Assembly (NCBI GenBank): GCA_013115135.1
Contig: JABANP010000033.1
Span: forward strand, 1-64,000
From: Perkinsus olseni
Taxonomy: Eukaryota > Perkinsozoa > Perkinsida > Perkinsidae
Direction: 5' to 3'
Length of the DNA stretch: 64,000 nt
Each line of letters opens with the position of its first letter. Within the stretch, counting starts at the first letter, position 1. Under the pieces are notes generated by a model. That model ran no database searches, was not told the origin of the DNA, and was given only the letters and a program-made list of their open reading frames with translations. A program made the translations under genes and the position numbers. Positions 21,013-33,800 of this stretch are shown here, piece by piece.

Positions 21013-22577
21013 TTGTTTAGGTACTCAGATCGCCACTGGCTCGAGCCTCGCCCCTTGCCCATGGCCGGATGCAAGGTTTATCCCTCAGGGACGAAGAGGG
21101 GTCCGCCGCAGTACCACAATGCGAAGAATAACACCCCAGCACACATAGCGGCGGCCACCGGCCAAGTAGGATCATTCAGGCAGGCCACATCTTTCTATTT
21201 CGCTTGGCTCAGGCCGCGGTTCTCGAGGGCATGCTGCAGCCTTCAAGTAAGACCGGAGACGTCGGGCTAGTCTTCCTCTGGTGCTCCCAGGCGCCCGTGG
21301 ACCGCAGTCGGACGGCGAGGAGTCGATTCTTGATGCTGTGAATAGCCACGGCGCTACACCGCTCCACTTGGCAATTGATACTGGTAGTGCACTCCTCAGT
21401 GGACGTGATGCCAGCGTCATGCAGGAAGTGTCCTTGTGGTCGATCTACTTCTGCAACACGGTGCGGATGTCACGCTGACGACCAACGAGGGTGACACGGC
21501 GCTCAGTCTAGCAGTCCAGAAACGGCAGTGGCTCATTGCAGAGGTGCTCGTGAAGCACTCTGGGAGGGAGGCCTCGGTAGGACAGCGGGGCCCTCGGCCG
21601 CTCACAGCGTTGTATTCTAGCAGAAGCCTGCTGGTGAAGGCCAGTCGAGTGAGCTGGAAGAAATGGCGAGCGCCATCGTGGATCAGTCGAACGCTCGGGT
21701 AGCAGCGCCTCTAGTGTTCGCCCCTGGTCATTGAAACCTCTCAGGGAGTTCGGCCTCTGCACTACGCTGCATGGCATGGCAGCAGAAATATTGTAGAGCT
21801 GCTCATCGATAGCTCAGCAGACGTCAATGCTGAGGACTCCTATGGGTGATTGCCACGACACCTTCTCGGCCCCTTGATTACGCGCTGTCACTCAGTAATA
21901 CGCCAATGACGATCTCTGCTTGCCGAGGGCATCTGAGTATATGCCAACTCCTGCTCTCGAGGGGTGCTGTCGGAGGTGCCGCTAACTCACAAGGTGACCA
22001 TTCCGAATGACCGCCGGGTCGCCGCCATTACCTGTGATCTAGGCTTCACGCCGTTACATTTAGCAGCGGCCAACGGCCATACGGATTGTGTCGAGGCTCT
22101 CATAGATGCTGGGGTGAGTAGTACCATCGCAACCCTATCAGGGATAAGCAGTTTCAGATGGATGTCAACGGCACGCCGGAGGACAGAGTGTGTATGGTGT
22201 CGACCACCAGAGCTCGGGTGCCCCATCCAGCAAAGATGGTCCCGACGCCGACTAAGTTGGCATTCGTTCATGGACAGCTCCACACCTTCGAGTGCTCCTG
22301 AGCTCCGATCGACCCGTCCGCCATCGGCCCTTGTGCCAGATATCTGATTTCTCTCGGTGGCACTGATGCTGACAGCGCTGCAGAGGTTACCATACCTCGC
22401 CCAATTCCGCCTATCAAAGCGAAGGTCAGCCCGCCTGGGAGTAGGCCGGCGACCAGCTCAGGTAAGAGCAGCTCTGCCCTCTGTTCTATAAGCTCTCACT
22501 CAGGTCCGAATGAAATCGCGTCGGGGCATGATGACGAGTCTGTCAAGCGATGCACTGCGGAAGCTGCCATGGACTGA
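21013..22577 (+). CDS. Ankyrin-repeat protein, multi-exon
   Basis: Ankyrin repeats are helical protein-binding modules. Visible repeats, split by introns of about 40-60 nt, include NNTPAHIAAATGQ, GATPLHLAIDTG, VVDLLLQHGADVTLT, NEGDTALSLAVQKRQW, GVRPLHYAAWHGSRNIVELL, NTPMTISACRGHLSICQLLL, FTPLHLAAANGHTDCVEALI and a last LAFVHGQLHTFEYLISLGG. Introns keep phase throughout, for example GTAGCAG...CTCTCAG near 21,700 and GTGACC...TCTAG near 21,996-22,040. The C-terminus is disordered and proline-rich (IPRPIPPIKAKVSPPG), ending in acidic residues at TGA 22575-22577. There is no catalytic domain, so it is probably a scaffold. The 5' end is unresolved. Confidence 0.75.
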
Positions 22578-22778
22578 CGTCATGCGCAAGGAGGAGGTCA
22601 TCCACGCCATCCAAAGCATGAAGGTTTGGCCGGCGAGTAGCGATGAAATCACCGCTGTCGCCCTATTTTCATTCTTATATCTGTGCAGGCGTTGGCGTGA
22701 GCACCGACAGCCTTTGGGCGACCGAACGAAGCCGACGGAAGAAACCGGCGAATCGGCCACGAGGCGCTCGCCCTGTTA

Positions 22779-23200
22779 GTGCGACATGACAATTTACCAA
22801 AGCTTGTTGTTCAACTCGTTACTTGGTCTTGGACGGTTGAGCAAGCTAATGACATGGGGGCTGCTCTTTTCAGTGTTCTTACCGTTGTGCACGGCCGCCT
22901 CGATGGTGGTGTTGAGGTAGGCCGTTGTGCTCGCGGTTGTTTCTCTCATCTATCACGCCACAGTCAGCGATGATGGCCAGGGCCGCTGGCGAGCTCGAAC
23001 GTGCGTTGATGGGCGCGCCACTGGAATTGGTGGTTGTGAATCTTGTAGACGCTCAGCGGGAGGTATCTTCGTCGCTTCAATATCGTGAAATTGTTGAGGG
23101 CTTTCATGAGCATCCAGTGACCTGCGCCCTCACCACTGTGCCGTTGTACTTAGCAGGGGTTTCAGACCGCTCTTCGCTAATTCTACCCGGTGACAGTTGA
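22779..23200 (+). CDS. Unidentified gene fragment, helical, at least two exons
   Basis: An open stretch reading LPKLVVQLVTWSWTVEQAND and LFSVLTVVHGRLDGGVE joins across a clean intron (GTAGGC...CCACAG, about 22,918-22,963) to SAMMARAAGELERALMG and LVVVNLVDAQREV. The pattern suggests stacked helices of HEAT/armadillo type, but no repeat consensus is clear. A second coding-looking segment at 22,530-22,630 (LSSDALRKLPWTDVMRKEEV) may be an earlier exon. The stop is at 23198-23200. No function is assigned. Confidence 0.4.
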
Positions 23201-23753
23201 GCGACTGTAAGGCCTGCATCGAGCTTGGGGGTACGCTGGAGACTGTAACCATTCAGCTGCCGCTCCACGACTGCTTATTGGTGTCTGGCGGTGTTCTGAT
23301 ACTCGTAGCATGCATGCTGCGTGGACATGACGAATAATGGGCGGTTGTTCTACTGAGTACTGCGTATGTTGTGTTGACCTAGTATCAGAATGTAGGGGTT
23401 GGTTGGGCCCTGCTGGGTCATGGCTTGGGGGTGGGATGTCCATCTCTGAGCTCATACGCTGGCTACTTACAGTCTGTAAGCTGCCTCACGCGATAACGAG
23501 ACCACTAAGCCACATGCAATGATGAGGAGGCCACTATGCCACATGGCGGGAGAAGGGCGGTCCAAACTCGGAGACCTCAGAAGCAGAAAATAGGGAAATT
23601 CGTTGTCAGTGTTCCGACTGCTCGACCGTTCCAGTGGCGTAGGTAATGGCCTCATATTTTCCGAATATTGCAATCCAGTATCCCGTGATGTGGTTCACGT
23701 CCACTTCCGGAGAATCATCTTGTCGTTCTCACTCTCAGTTGATCCGGGAGAGG

Positions 23754-25604
23754 ATGAGTTTTCTCCATTTTAATATTTGTCTGCTACTGCTTTTGTTGCT
23801 TCGGCCGAGTCTATCTGCTTCTAGACTTGGCCGTGGTCATACCAACTGCCCCGGGAGAGACCGCCAGGCGCTGCGGCATCCGAGACAGTTGGATGTGGCA
23901 ACTGAAAGAATATGAAGTACCGCATGAGGGACCTCGATGTTATTGATATTATCACGTGCCTCAGGTGGCTGATAGTAAGAGGTCGATCAAGCTGTACTTC
24001 ATCATTGGGGATAGTACCGAGCTCAACTCCGATCAGAAGGCTACTCTAGAAGAGGAGAGGAAACAATATGGTATATTCACGAGTTGGGGCACCAACGAGG
24101 CTTCGACGCCCTCGCTGATGTCAGATGATATTCGTGAGCTAAAGGGCTTCCACGATCGGTACGGTCGGCTGGGCCAGAAGGTGCTGGAGATATTCAAAGT
24201 TTGCTCTGACATATTCGGAGAGTAACTCCTAGCTCGTGACGACTGCACTGAGGCCACCGCCGTTTTAGGTATCGGCTTCTGCTCAAGAGTGACACCGACA
24301 GCTATGTTCATGTCGATAGGCAAGTAAAGATCAGAAAGGTGTCGTTCAACTCGAAGTGATCAGATTAATCGCCGCACTAGAAGAGAAGAAGGCCTTTGAT
24401 CTTCCTCGAGTGCATGCTGGCACCTTCTGGCACAGCAGTCCAATCTTACAGCAGTCTCTTAAAGATAGCACCGGACTGAAAGAATACCCATTGAACGCGA
24501 GAGGTGGGACTCAATCGAGAGGAGGCGCTTTGGGTGTCACCGCTCGTCCAGGTGCTGGCTATATCCTTTCCAGAGATTTGGTGGAGTTTATGGCGAATAC
24601 TCAAATACCTTTCAAGTACATGGAAGCCGAAGACGCCATGATTGGGACCATCTTAGCTCCCTATGAGTAACAGTCGGGGCCTCAACCCGCCATACGTCCT
24701 GCTGATGCAGTGATGATGGTCTTTCAATGGTGGTACTTTGCTATGACAGTCGTTGGTTTGCAGGTATCGCCGTATTGACTTCAACGTATGTCCGTCGTGG
24801 CCGCAGTGTGGCTGCGCTATATCGTGTGCCTACGACATTGAGTAGAAGTTTAGGTGTCCCTGCTGTCGTCCACATGCAAACTCTTTTCAGTGGGACGGCT
24901 AAGGAAACTTACCAAGTGGATCATTACAATACGTTTGAGACGTTACGATGGAAGCAAAGGCGCTATGAGATGTTTGGGGACTCCTGCTGGAGGATGGGGT
25001 CTCCTCAGGAGTCCTCCTGCAGGAGGGCAACTCTTCCTGGACGTGACAACGAGAAGTGAGGCAGCGTTGTTGGGTTGTGGCCTCGGCTGCTGACACGCCC
25101 CGGTTTAGGTTTTATTTTGATGCCATCACTACCGCTATGATCCCCGATGGTGTTGTCGTTCCCGATCATACATCCACTAGGGATGGAGTTTGCAAGATAT
25201 CATTCCAGTGGAAGGCTGATGGTTGGAGTGAATGTTCTAAAGAATGTGGTGGAGGGGTCCGTACCAGGTGAGAGGGCCTCCCTATGCAGTGCCGATGTCT
25301 TTTTAGGTGCATCAAATGCTCTGGCCCCAACGGACATGCTTATGATGATGTTGAATGTGATGCTAATACCAGGCCATCCGAGGAGGAACCCTGCAATGAC
25401 CACCCTTGCCCTGAGGGAGTCTTCCTTGGAGTCTCTGCTCGGGTTAAGGAGAGCGTATCATCATGGCTAGCATCGCCCAGTGGTCCTCCTCTATTTGCAT
25501 TCTTCATCATCTCACTTGTAGTGATATCGGCCTTCGGTGGCCTTTGCTGGATAAGGAGCCGAACAGCCGCAGGACCCGTGAGCACCGGAGCTCCCTGGGA
25601 ATAG
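23754..25604 (+). CDS. GT31 glycosyltransferase-TSR-transmembrane fusion, copy A
   Basis: Ten exons. Introns: 23917-23964, 24071-24124, 24222-24268, 24320-24363 (GC-AG), 24504-24551, 24667-24773, 24842-24890, 25056-25108, 25268-25306. The catalytic part is family GT31 (beta-1,3-glycosyltransferase): VVIPTAPGETARRC, SWMWQL, IKLYFIIGD, the nucleotide-sugar/metal motif LLLKSDTDSYVHV, GAGYILSRDLVEF and YMEAEDAMIG. Next comes a cysteine block (CPSWPQCGCAISC) and a TSR (DGWSECSKECGGGVRTR, later EEEPCNDHPCPEG) with a WxxC mannosylation-type motif. A membrane helix (FAFFIISLVVISAFGGLCW) and short basic tail end it. A hydrophobic leader at 23754 is one base out of frame with the rest (extra C near 23,816 against copy B). 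A Golgi or surface role is inference. Confidence 0.85.
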
Positions 25605-26138
25605 TAACGATTCTTTCGGCTTATCGCCTTCTCACCTCTCTAGTCGGTCTCAATCTTCCTTCTCTGGGCAACTGTGGCGTTCAATACGACTCACCCCACA
25701 CTGAGATTTGCCCTTATTTATTTGAAGCGGTCACAACTTGGCCATTACTCATTTCTCTCAACTATTCCCTGCAGCAGTGGCGTTTGTTAGCTACCTTGCA
25801 GTCGCTGGGTCTTCAGCAGTAGCATATCCCAATCTATCCTTACTGTTGTGTTCTCAGTAGAAGTGAGTCCATCGTTACGATGCTGGCATCCTGTATTCAA
25901 CCGCATTTTTGCATCGACACTGCTGGCTGGGGCATGATGAGAATGACGATTGTCTCTGTAGCTTTTCTGTGAACCATCACCAAGTTAAGGAGTATACGCT
26001 TAGTGGGATCATGATATAAACGTCGAGGCTCGCCGGTTGAGCCTCGGGCTGAGGTAAGATTTCATTGTCGTGCACTCGCATAGCTTCGGAAGCTAGAGTC
26101 ATCCAGCTGTGACAGGTACTCCGAGGAGACTTCTGGGC
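25605..26138. other. 3' flank of copy A, duplicated downstream of copy B
   Basis: This stretch is recognisably similar to 36,665-37,330 (for example the GGCTTATCGCC start and the CTTCAGCAGTAGCATAT segment). It is therefore part of the duplicated unit, not a gene. Confidence 0.6.
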
Positions 26139-26139
26139 C

Positions 26140-26360
26140 TTCTTATTCTATCAATCCTCACTGCATCTAACCGATGCGAGGAGGTGCTGGACTTGGCGAT
26201 AGTAATCCCCACCCCCCGACCCAGACGGAGCGGAGGTGTACAGCACGTGCCTCTTGGGGAGGGCAGCTGACTGACGTTGAAGAGGTGGGAGATACTCGGG
26301 AACCGTAGTCGTGGGAGAAACCGGCTGTGGGGAGCCCAGCTGCCGCATTTCGCCATCTGG
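26140..26360 (+). pseudogene. 5'-exon relic of a GT31-TSR gene (second subfamily)
   Basis: The leader and first-exon frame (LLGLLILSILTASNR, CEEVLDLAIVIPT) match copy D and the 37.4-kb relic. The start codon is lost (ACT in place of ATG), and a missing base in ACCCCCCGACC breaks the frame right after VIPT. Similarity ends in what was intron 1. No other exons follow. Confidence 0.75.
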
Positions 26361-28567
26361 GCGACTATCGTGGATCGAAGATATATTTACACCATTTCCC
26401 GATCAAGTACAATATTATCTCGAACAATTTAAACGGTTTTGATAGCAACTTGGCGAGTGTCATGGGAATTGAAGAATTGTCAAACCAAATTCGCCTTGTC
26501 ACCGAATTTAAATTGATGAGCAAATTTGATTTAACACGTGGCATCCTATTTGAATCAGTTCTGACCCGATTTCGGTATCTGAATCATTCTCTAAGGTCTG
26601 GCAGAGCCCCTGCTCCTACGACCTCCTTCCTGCCTCTCCAACACATACTTCCAGCTCGTGAAACACAAGAGAATACTGAAGCTGTTGATATTTGTCAAAG
26701 TCAACCACACTTCAATGATTTGACTTGGAGGAACGCTGCCACATGTGACACGCCAGAGCTACTCTATGCACTATATACCATATTGCCTGTTACCTTATTG
26801 GCGTTGACCATATTGGGACAAAAGTTATATGCTACGGGATGCGACGCCGCTGGGAGCTGGGCGGGTGCGCATGTTGTATTCTTCTCACTCATACGTGGAA
26901 CACAAGGCCAAAGGGAGCTTGTGAGATGGATATTATGAAAGAGCTATTGCCCAGATTACTCTGCACGCATAAACATAGACGGAGCGTAACAGCACAGTCT
27001 CCCAGCAGCCTAGTTATCCGCTTCCTTACCCTGAGTAAGCCACTCGCTCTGACCCCATTCTTTACTGTCCCCCGTGTTGTGGGTGCAGATTGCCTACTAC
27101 TGATGCTCCTATACTCGGTTGGCTGGTCCTGAGTATGCCTCGAGCATTCCCCAAGGGTTTTGTCAAGTCCCGAGAGAGGTCAGACCCTCGCAGTCCTTAT
27201 ATAGCTTACGAGCCTAATACCGATCGTCTGGACAAACGAGATGCTCAGGCCGTGCTGTGAAGCAGAGAGAAGAGTGAAGTGCATTGTTACACTACTTCTG
27301 TCCCAGGGTAATGGTTACCATTAAATGGTATTGGCTTATTCTGGCACAAGACATCCGCTTGTTGAGTTTCCCCTAAGTGATATCCAAGTCAGTACCGCGA
27401 CACCCGTAGGTGTTACGTGGGGACACTTGTTCATGCGTGTGTGCATACGTGTTTAGATCGATATATTCGTTCTCGCTCATCAGTTGTAATCAAACTGAAC
27501 TGGGGATGTTTGGTTTTTGTTTGGGAATGTTGTTATTCAGTACGATTGTCTCGCTTTCTCATGGTTGAGGCGGATGCCTCTTTGGCCAACTAAGTTGGCC
27601 CAATTCACAATCATCAGTAGTTCCGTACTTGAGTTCTAGTGGTCCGAGTGACCCGGTTACAGAGCAACATTTGACGATGAGGTACGCAATGAACGACGAG
27701 GAGGCGCGCGGCTTCTCGCGAGCCCTCTAATTTGGTACGCAAAATGTTTCAAATAGCATGGAAAGCGAGATTTAATACTCGTGACAGTTTTAGATTTGCT
27801 CAAGTATTCGAAGTGGATGATAACTTTCTTAAAATAGAATTCCGCTTTCCATGACCTCTTGAATCGAACGGAAATTGTTTTATTTGATCGGGAAATGGTG
27901 TAGTGTCAGCAAAGTTCTCCCGCGCAACAAGATTGGGTTAGTGGTTTGATGATCACGGCCCTACCCTTGGTTTTAATCGAACGACGATCATGGTGAGAGA
28001 GGATTGAGCATGTACAATGCTGGTCCATCTCGTGCAAGCTGTCTGTTGGACGCCGCCCAACAATCGGAGGACAACGTTACCGTGCACCAAGGTGGTGAAC
28101 TGCCGACCACACCGTTCGCATTGGAGCCGTAATACACAATTACAGATTCAACAACCGTGAAAGGTGCAAGAGCTTCGACGAAGAGGCTACTGCCCTGATC
28201 ACTCGGAGGCGACGCCCAAATCCTTGGACCCGCCACAACCGTCTATTCGGCACCCGCCGTACTCGAGCAACTCGCTTTACTACTCTTTTTCTCATTGTTG
28301 CCCGCTCTCCTTCTTGCCCCTCACTAATGCGTGTGGTGGACCACGCAGTGAGGAGCCACAAGCCGCCACGAATGCATCATGTGAGAGGCCGAGCGTCGTC
28401 TTCCCATTCACCTGGTAACTGTTAGGGTATCGTTTGGCCTTTTCTCGGGTCACCTCGGGCCGTCTCTGTGGTTTTCCCGTCTCGTGTGCTGCCTCCCGCG
28501 CTGTGGACCTCTCCTGTCTCGCCCATATCCTCGAGAGCCACTCCGCTTGATGGGCTACGATGGATAC
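26361..28567. other. No gene recognised; end duplicates the copy C upstream region
   Basis: A 203-residue open frame at 26,327-26,938 has AT-rich composition and no family motif, and is not accepted as a gene. The last 100 bases (28,470-28,567) match 38,025-38,130 upstream of copy C. They are the original upstream region of copy B, now separated from it by the retrotransposon. Confidence 0.55.
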
Positions 28568-28826
28568 TGTGAGGTCTGGGTGACACCAACACTAGTCGAT
28601 CCAGTCATTCTTGAAGAAATTGGAGTTAGTAAGGATAGCAAGATAGTCGAGAAAAATAATTACAGTTGACTATAGCTAAAGCATAGCTCAGAGCCACGCG
28701 GGACAGAGCTCCGACACAATACGAGATGAACTCAGTCGATCAGCAGGGCGTGCGCATTGCTCATCGAGCATCTAGCACGCGTGCGCTGGAAACATCAGCG
28801 GCATAAGCAAGGGCTCTTGCTTCACA
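28568..28826 (-). repeat. 3' LTR of retrotransposon 2
   Basis: 259 bp, apparently identical to 34503-34761 (offset 5935). TGTGA...TCACA ends. Confidence 0.93.
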
Positions 28827-28845
28827 CGCCCCCCCAGCTGATGTG

Positions 28846-30849
28846 TTACAGAACTCCGATGGACTGTAGCCAAGTAAGGACTCTCTGTGGGATTCGACGC
28901 TGACGTGTAGGTTTGAAAGCACCCATAATTCGTGCTTCAGGTACCGTCCATGTAACCTTCTCTCTCCGCTTCACTTGTGGTCGTTGCCATCGCCCATTTG
29001 ATGACTTGTCGAGCCCAAGGACAACAACTTCATCACTCTTCTCACCAGGCTTCAAATACTCGCTGATGAAGAAAGTTGTCAAGGGTTCTAGATCATCTGA
29101 CTCTTCTTTGGTGAAAGTAACCACAAAGTCTCCCGGCTTGAGATTGCTCAGCTCTATGTTCAGGTCATCTGGCAAGCTTGTACGGTGCATCGATGACGCA
29201 TAAGCCCGTGCTGGGAAAGTTGCTTCATCAAAATGTTCCTGTTCCGCTGGATATGTATACCTCAGTAGCTGCCCAATATTATACCAATGAGGTGATCCTT
29301 GCAACTTGTACAAGAACGGGTTCTTCTCATGCTTGCTATCTATCTTGTAGGGACCACTCAGTTGACGATGACCATCAACTACACGAGTAAGACGAACAAG
29401 CTGTCCTGGAGAGAATGCCTGAGGGCAACCAAGTCGAGCAAGCGACGCCATCTCCTTGGAATGGGCTTTATCATTTCGCCATGCCTGAACCAACAAGTAG
29501 CGATCTTGAATATCATCATGTAAATAGTTCCACTCTTCGGTATAGTCTTCCGGTGACTTCAATCTCGTCTGTTCTTGTTCAGATTCATCTGGTAGACCGT
29601 CCATGAAACCAAATGGTCTATCTTGTCCAAGACATATTTCCATAGGGCTCATACCAAGGTCAGCATCCGGAGAACTGTTATGAATAAGAGCTGCCGTCTG
29701 TAGGTTCATCCAGTATGGCATCCCAAGACCGTCCTTCGCAGAAGATTTATCACCAAGCCGGCAGCTGGTCTTCAATTCGCCTATCAGCCGCTCGACCAGC
29801 CCTTGTGATTCCGGTCTTCGTGGGACTCCAAGGCTGTGGTCGATGTGATAAGCATCCATAAATTTAGTAAGAGCTGAGCTTCTATGAGCTGCTGGGGAAT
29901 CCATATGGATCTGCACAGGTACACCGTACGAGCTCATCCATATACTCAGAGCTTGAATCACGTGTTGAGCCGAAGTACCACCAGATGGTAAGACCATACA
30001 TATTCTGGTTGCCTCGTCGATAATAACAGCTGCATATCGTAGAGTATCAGGTTGACTTTCTTGGAGATGCTCTGGGACCGGAAAGGGACCAGCAAAATCG
30101 AATTGGAGGTGAGTAAAACGTTGATGTGCACGTCTATATCGAAGTGGTTGTTGATTCAAGACATCGCTTTGCTTCGCCATTTGGCATATATGGCATGTGC
30201 TAACCAATCGTTGAAAGAAGTTGGCCATGCCGTTGAAGTACCATCCTCCTCTACGTGCCGACTTCAGAGACCGGCCTACTCCTCGATGGACACCAGTAAG
30301 AGGGTTGGTATGGTACATATAGAAAACCCAGTACTTTGCTCGATTAGATACCAAATAGGTTGACCAACTGATACCACTCCGAGTGTCTCTGTAAAGGAGA
30401 AGCTTTCTTTCCGAGTCCCACTTGAAAGATGGTAGGTTATTCACCCCTACCGCCAGATTCTGGGCTTCTTCAGATGCTTGATGTTGAGAATCTGACTCAC
30501 GTGCACCAAGAGCCATAAGAAGGTCTTCCAATGAGACCTGAGGAATTACGAATATGTTCTTCGTAAGTTCATCATTCAGTAAAACATCCGTAGTTTCACT
30601 CAATATATCATCTTTTGATAGGTTACCAAGACCGGCCAACGCGGGCTTCGCAGAACTCGTCTCATGTGCAACCGTCGTTGGAGATGGGTCCTCCGAAAGC
30701 CCCAAGCAACTATCATCACGGCAGTTGGGGGAGTCAACTACATGAAGGGCATATTTGTGGCTTGACCACGTTCTTAGGAAGGGCCATGATGTCACTCTGG
30801 TCAGTCGTAACAAGTAATACCGTATCATGGAGGGACTTGTACTTATCAT
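28846..30849 (-). CDS. pol: Integrase reading frame of retrotransposon 2
   Basis: A frame of about 660 residues overlaps the end of the gag-RT frame by about 115 bp and lies one base forward of it, so expression as a fusion would need a +1 shift, as in Ty3. An HHCC zinc site is seen (TNPLTGVHRGVG and STCHICQMAK). The DDE core has LQFDFAGPF, VQIHMDSPAAH and SQGLVERLIGEL. The C-terminal part is lysine/arginine rich, with an SH3-like KPGDFVVTFTKEE segment. No stops interrupt it. The ATG at its start is probably not used. Integration of the cDNA is the role. Confidence 0.85.
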   Translation of the reverse strand: MISTSPSMIRYYLLRLTRVTSWPFLRTWSSHKYALHVVDSPNCRDDSCLGLSEDPSPTTVAHETSSAKPALAGLGNLSKDDILSETTDVLLNDELTKNIFVIPQVSLEDLLMALGARESDSQHQASEEAQNLAVGVNNLPSFKWDSERKLLLYRDTRSGISWSTYLVSNRAKYWVFYMYHTNPLTGVHRGVGRSLKSARRGGWYFNGMANFFQRLVSTCHICQMAKQSDVLNQQPLRYRRAHQRFTHLQFDFAGPFPVPEHLQESQPDTLRYAAVIIDEATRICMVLPSGGTSAQHVIQALSIWMSSYGVPVQIHMDSPAAHRSSALTKFMDAYHIDHSLGVPRRPESQGLVERLIGELKTSCRLGDKSSAKDGLGMPYWMNLQTAALIHNSSPDADLGMSPMEICLGQDRPFGFMDGLPDESEQEQTRLKSPEDYTEEWNYLHDDIQDRYLLVQAWRNDKAHSKEMASLARLGCPQAFSPGQLVRLTRVVDGHRQLSGPYKIDSKHEKNPFLYKLQGSPHWYNIGQLLRYTYPAEQEHFDEATFPARAYASSMHRTSLPDDLNIELSNLKPGDFVVTFTKEESDDLEPLTTFFISEYLKPGEKSDEVVVLGLDKSSNGRWQRPQVKRREKVTWTVPEARIMGAFKPTRQRRIPQRVLTWLQSIGVL

Positions 30850-33800
30850 TATGGTTCTGGTCAGATACTAATGTTGGCGTATGAGTAGGTGAAGGCACTC
30901 CCAGGCCGCCAAGAGCAGGTAGTGACTGGGCCTTACGAGATAGCTCATCAGCTAATTCGTTCTCCGTACCCTTAATGTACAGGACTTGAAGTGGTATACC
31001 AAACCTGTGCTTGAGGTCATCACGCATATCTACTAGTTGAGATTGTAGTCGTTCAATTGCAATACGATCATAGGATCTAGAGGCCACGTTCACATTTTCT
31101 TCAGTAGCCCAATTAGCGGCCGTGGTATTGTCGGTGAAGACTACTAGTCCTTTAATTGGGATATCACAGGGATGGAACTTGTTGATCCAGTTGTGGGCTT
31201 CTCTCACTGCTGTCGCTAGACTGTAGAGTTCTTTCCTGTTAATGTGCCATGAATCAGATCTCTTCTTCAGGTTGAAGCTGCCGGATACCTTCTGTAAGAT
31301 GGTACCATCATTCGGCTTCTTCCAGGACACTGGTTGGCTACCCATTGCATGAATAGTGAAGCCATAGCCACTGTTCGAAGCATCGCAGTGTACCACCAAG
31401 TGAGTCGCCTTAGGATCAATGGTACCATGGGAACAATTCCCCAGATTGTCACTGTTCATAAATTCGATCGTCTTCAGATACTCCACCTTAGTCGAAGGCG
31501 AGAGAGTCCAACGGCGATCCCAACCACTCTTCTTCATTCCTCCTGGGCTCTGACCAGCCCAGTGTCTTAACCAATCTGCCCCGAGTCTCGCATAAGGATG
31601 AAGTTGTAGTGGATCAAAGTATGACCCAGCTATTGCAAATGCTCGGCGTCGTGTTATATCAGATACATACTCCTCAGTAGCCTTTTGTGGCGGTATACAG
31701 CTGATGATAAGGCCTCTCTGGTGATCCATTCTCCAGTTAACTCCCAGATGGCGAACATTCTCCGTAGAAGGACTCAAATGGTCTACTTTTTCTCGGGGAA
31801 AGTTCCCGCCAATCACTGGCGCCAAGTAGGATAGTATTTGGACCGTCTTCTGAACTAGCTCGGGTCGGCCAAGGATGAGGATATCATCATAGAAAGCTAC
31901 CACCGTCAACCCTTCAAGTAAGTTAGCGAACTCGGTTGTTGACTTGGCCCGTACATGATATCCTAGTAGGGAACTGAAGGTGGCGTCAAGTAGGAGAAGG
32001 ACGAAACCACTTAGCGCACACGGGCCATATTTCAGGCCAAAAAGAACTCTGGAGGAGTAGTAGACTTTCCCAAGGGTAAGGACCTTTACCACTAGGCTAT
32101 CAGCATGTCGTAATCGCAAAAATGCTTTTTCCAGGTCCATGAAGACTAGCTGGTCCCCTGGCCTGAACCTTGCTCTCACCATGGCTAAGATGGTGGAGAC
32201 CGAGTAACCATCATAACTCGATACTGGCAAATGTAAGTTGATCTTCCTAGCATCTGTACAAGGCCTACATTTAGTACTTTTATGTAGGCCTTGCACTACC
32301 GGAAAGGTAACACACCCCGGTCGAAGCTCTGATTGCCATGCTAATTTGTAAGTAGATAGATAGTGCTTGCTCACGAAGTTCTTGATCTCTTGTAGGAACT
32401 GCTCTTTATGGCTAGTAGCAAGGCGATGGTACAAATCAATGCTATAGTCATGAGGATCAGTCAGGCTAGAGGTGGGCTCGCCCTCATCACGAGGGACTAC
32501 CACTTCATAGACGTATTTTTGTTCAGCTGTATCATGAACTTCGTCGGGAAGGCATCGACGGAGGCGACCTTGATATGCTGGAGCTCCTGGTAAGGGTTTA
32601 GTGACATCCACATTCTCGCATAATACCGAGAGTGCGATCTCCTTTAGGTCAGGTAGAGCGGCATCGACGCCCCCTTTCCCACCAAACTCGACCTTAGGCA
32701 GTGATACTTCTACACCGATACTGGGTAGGCTAGCATTTCCAATTAGAATAGCACACCCACTGATATTCTGTAGCATATCATCTTCGATAACCAAGAATCT
32801 AAGCACTACTGGCTTCTTCCCAGGTACCAGTACTTCCAACGACGTCGACGAGCCGGGCTTCGAGCTACTATGGAGACCGTACAGTGTGGAGTTATTATTC
32901 TCAATGGGGGCGCCCAATGAGCTCACCACTGACGAAGTACATAAATTAGTGGAGCTCATCGTGTCCAAGGCAATTCGCTGTAGGCTAAACCTTGAATGTG
33001 ACGTACCCGGAACGCCAACTTTGAGATCAGCAGTAAGAAGTGAGTGGGACATTGCCAAGGCTACCTCGGGTTCCGCATCCCCGTCTGGTGTCTCCGCACT
33101 ACTCTCTTTCCCTATCTCAGGGTTCGAAGGAGCAGCATCCGACAACCTATTCTCCTTGAGCTCACTGTTGCTGCGCAAGGATACTGTCTTCATACGAGTA
33201 GACTTATATGGACACTTATATGCAAAATGCCCAAGTTCACCACAGTTATAGCATTGCATTGATTTCGGTGGAGCCCTTACTTTCCGGTCATTCTTTGAGT
33301 CAGTAGTAGGAAGTCGTTGTTCTACTTGTTTTGACTTATTGACCTTATCCATAGAGTAGAATGATCTCCCACTTGGGATATCACGAACATTATTATTTGT
33401 ATCACTTCTTGATTGCTTGGTCGGCATCTCGTCATCATCATTGAGTGGCCTTTCTCGGCGTTGAAGATTAAGAAAGCGATCCACGTTGTAATAACCAGCT
33501 TTGTTGGAGCTTTTCATAACCTCTTCATCAATACGATCGGGAGAACCATCTTCCATCAGAGATATTCTTTCAATCATGCTTATCACTGCACTGTTACCAT
33601 CACGGAACAATGAGGATCTTTTTAAGACTGTAACATACAGTAAACGACGAAGATTCCAGTCGATCGACACCTTGCATGAGTGAGAAGTAACCTTGTAGAA
33701 CAACAGTTTCTCCAATTCCGAGAAACGAGTATAAGATAACCTCCCCTGGGTTACCTTATCGGGTAACCCTGACCATTGATGAAGGAGGAGTACTGGATTA

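Noticed and set aside
26327..26938. 203-residue plus-strand open frame
   Set aside because: It begins in the GT31 relic, is AT-rich with no motif, and has no splice or homology support.
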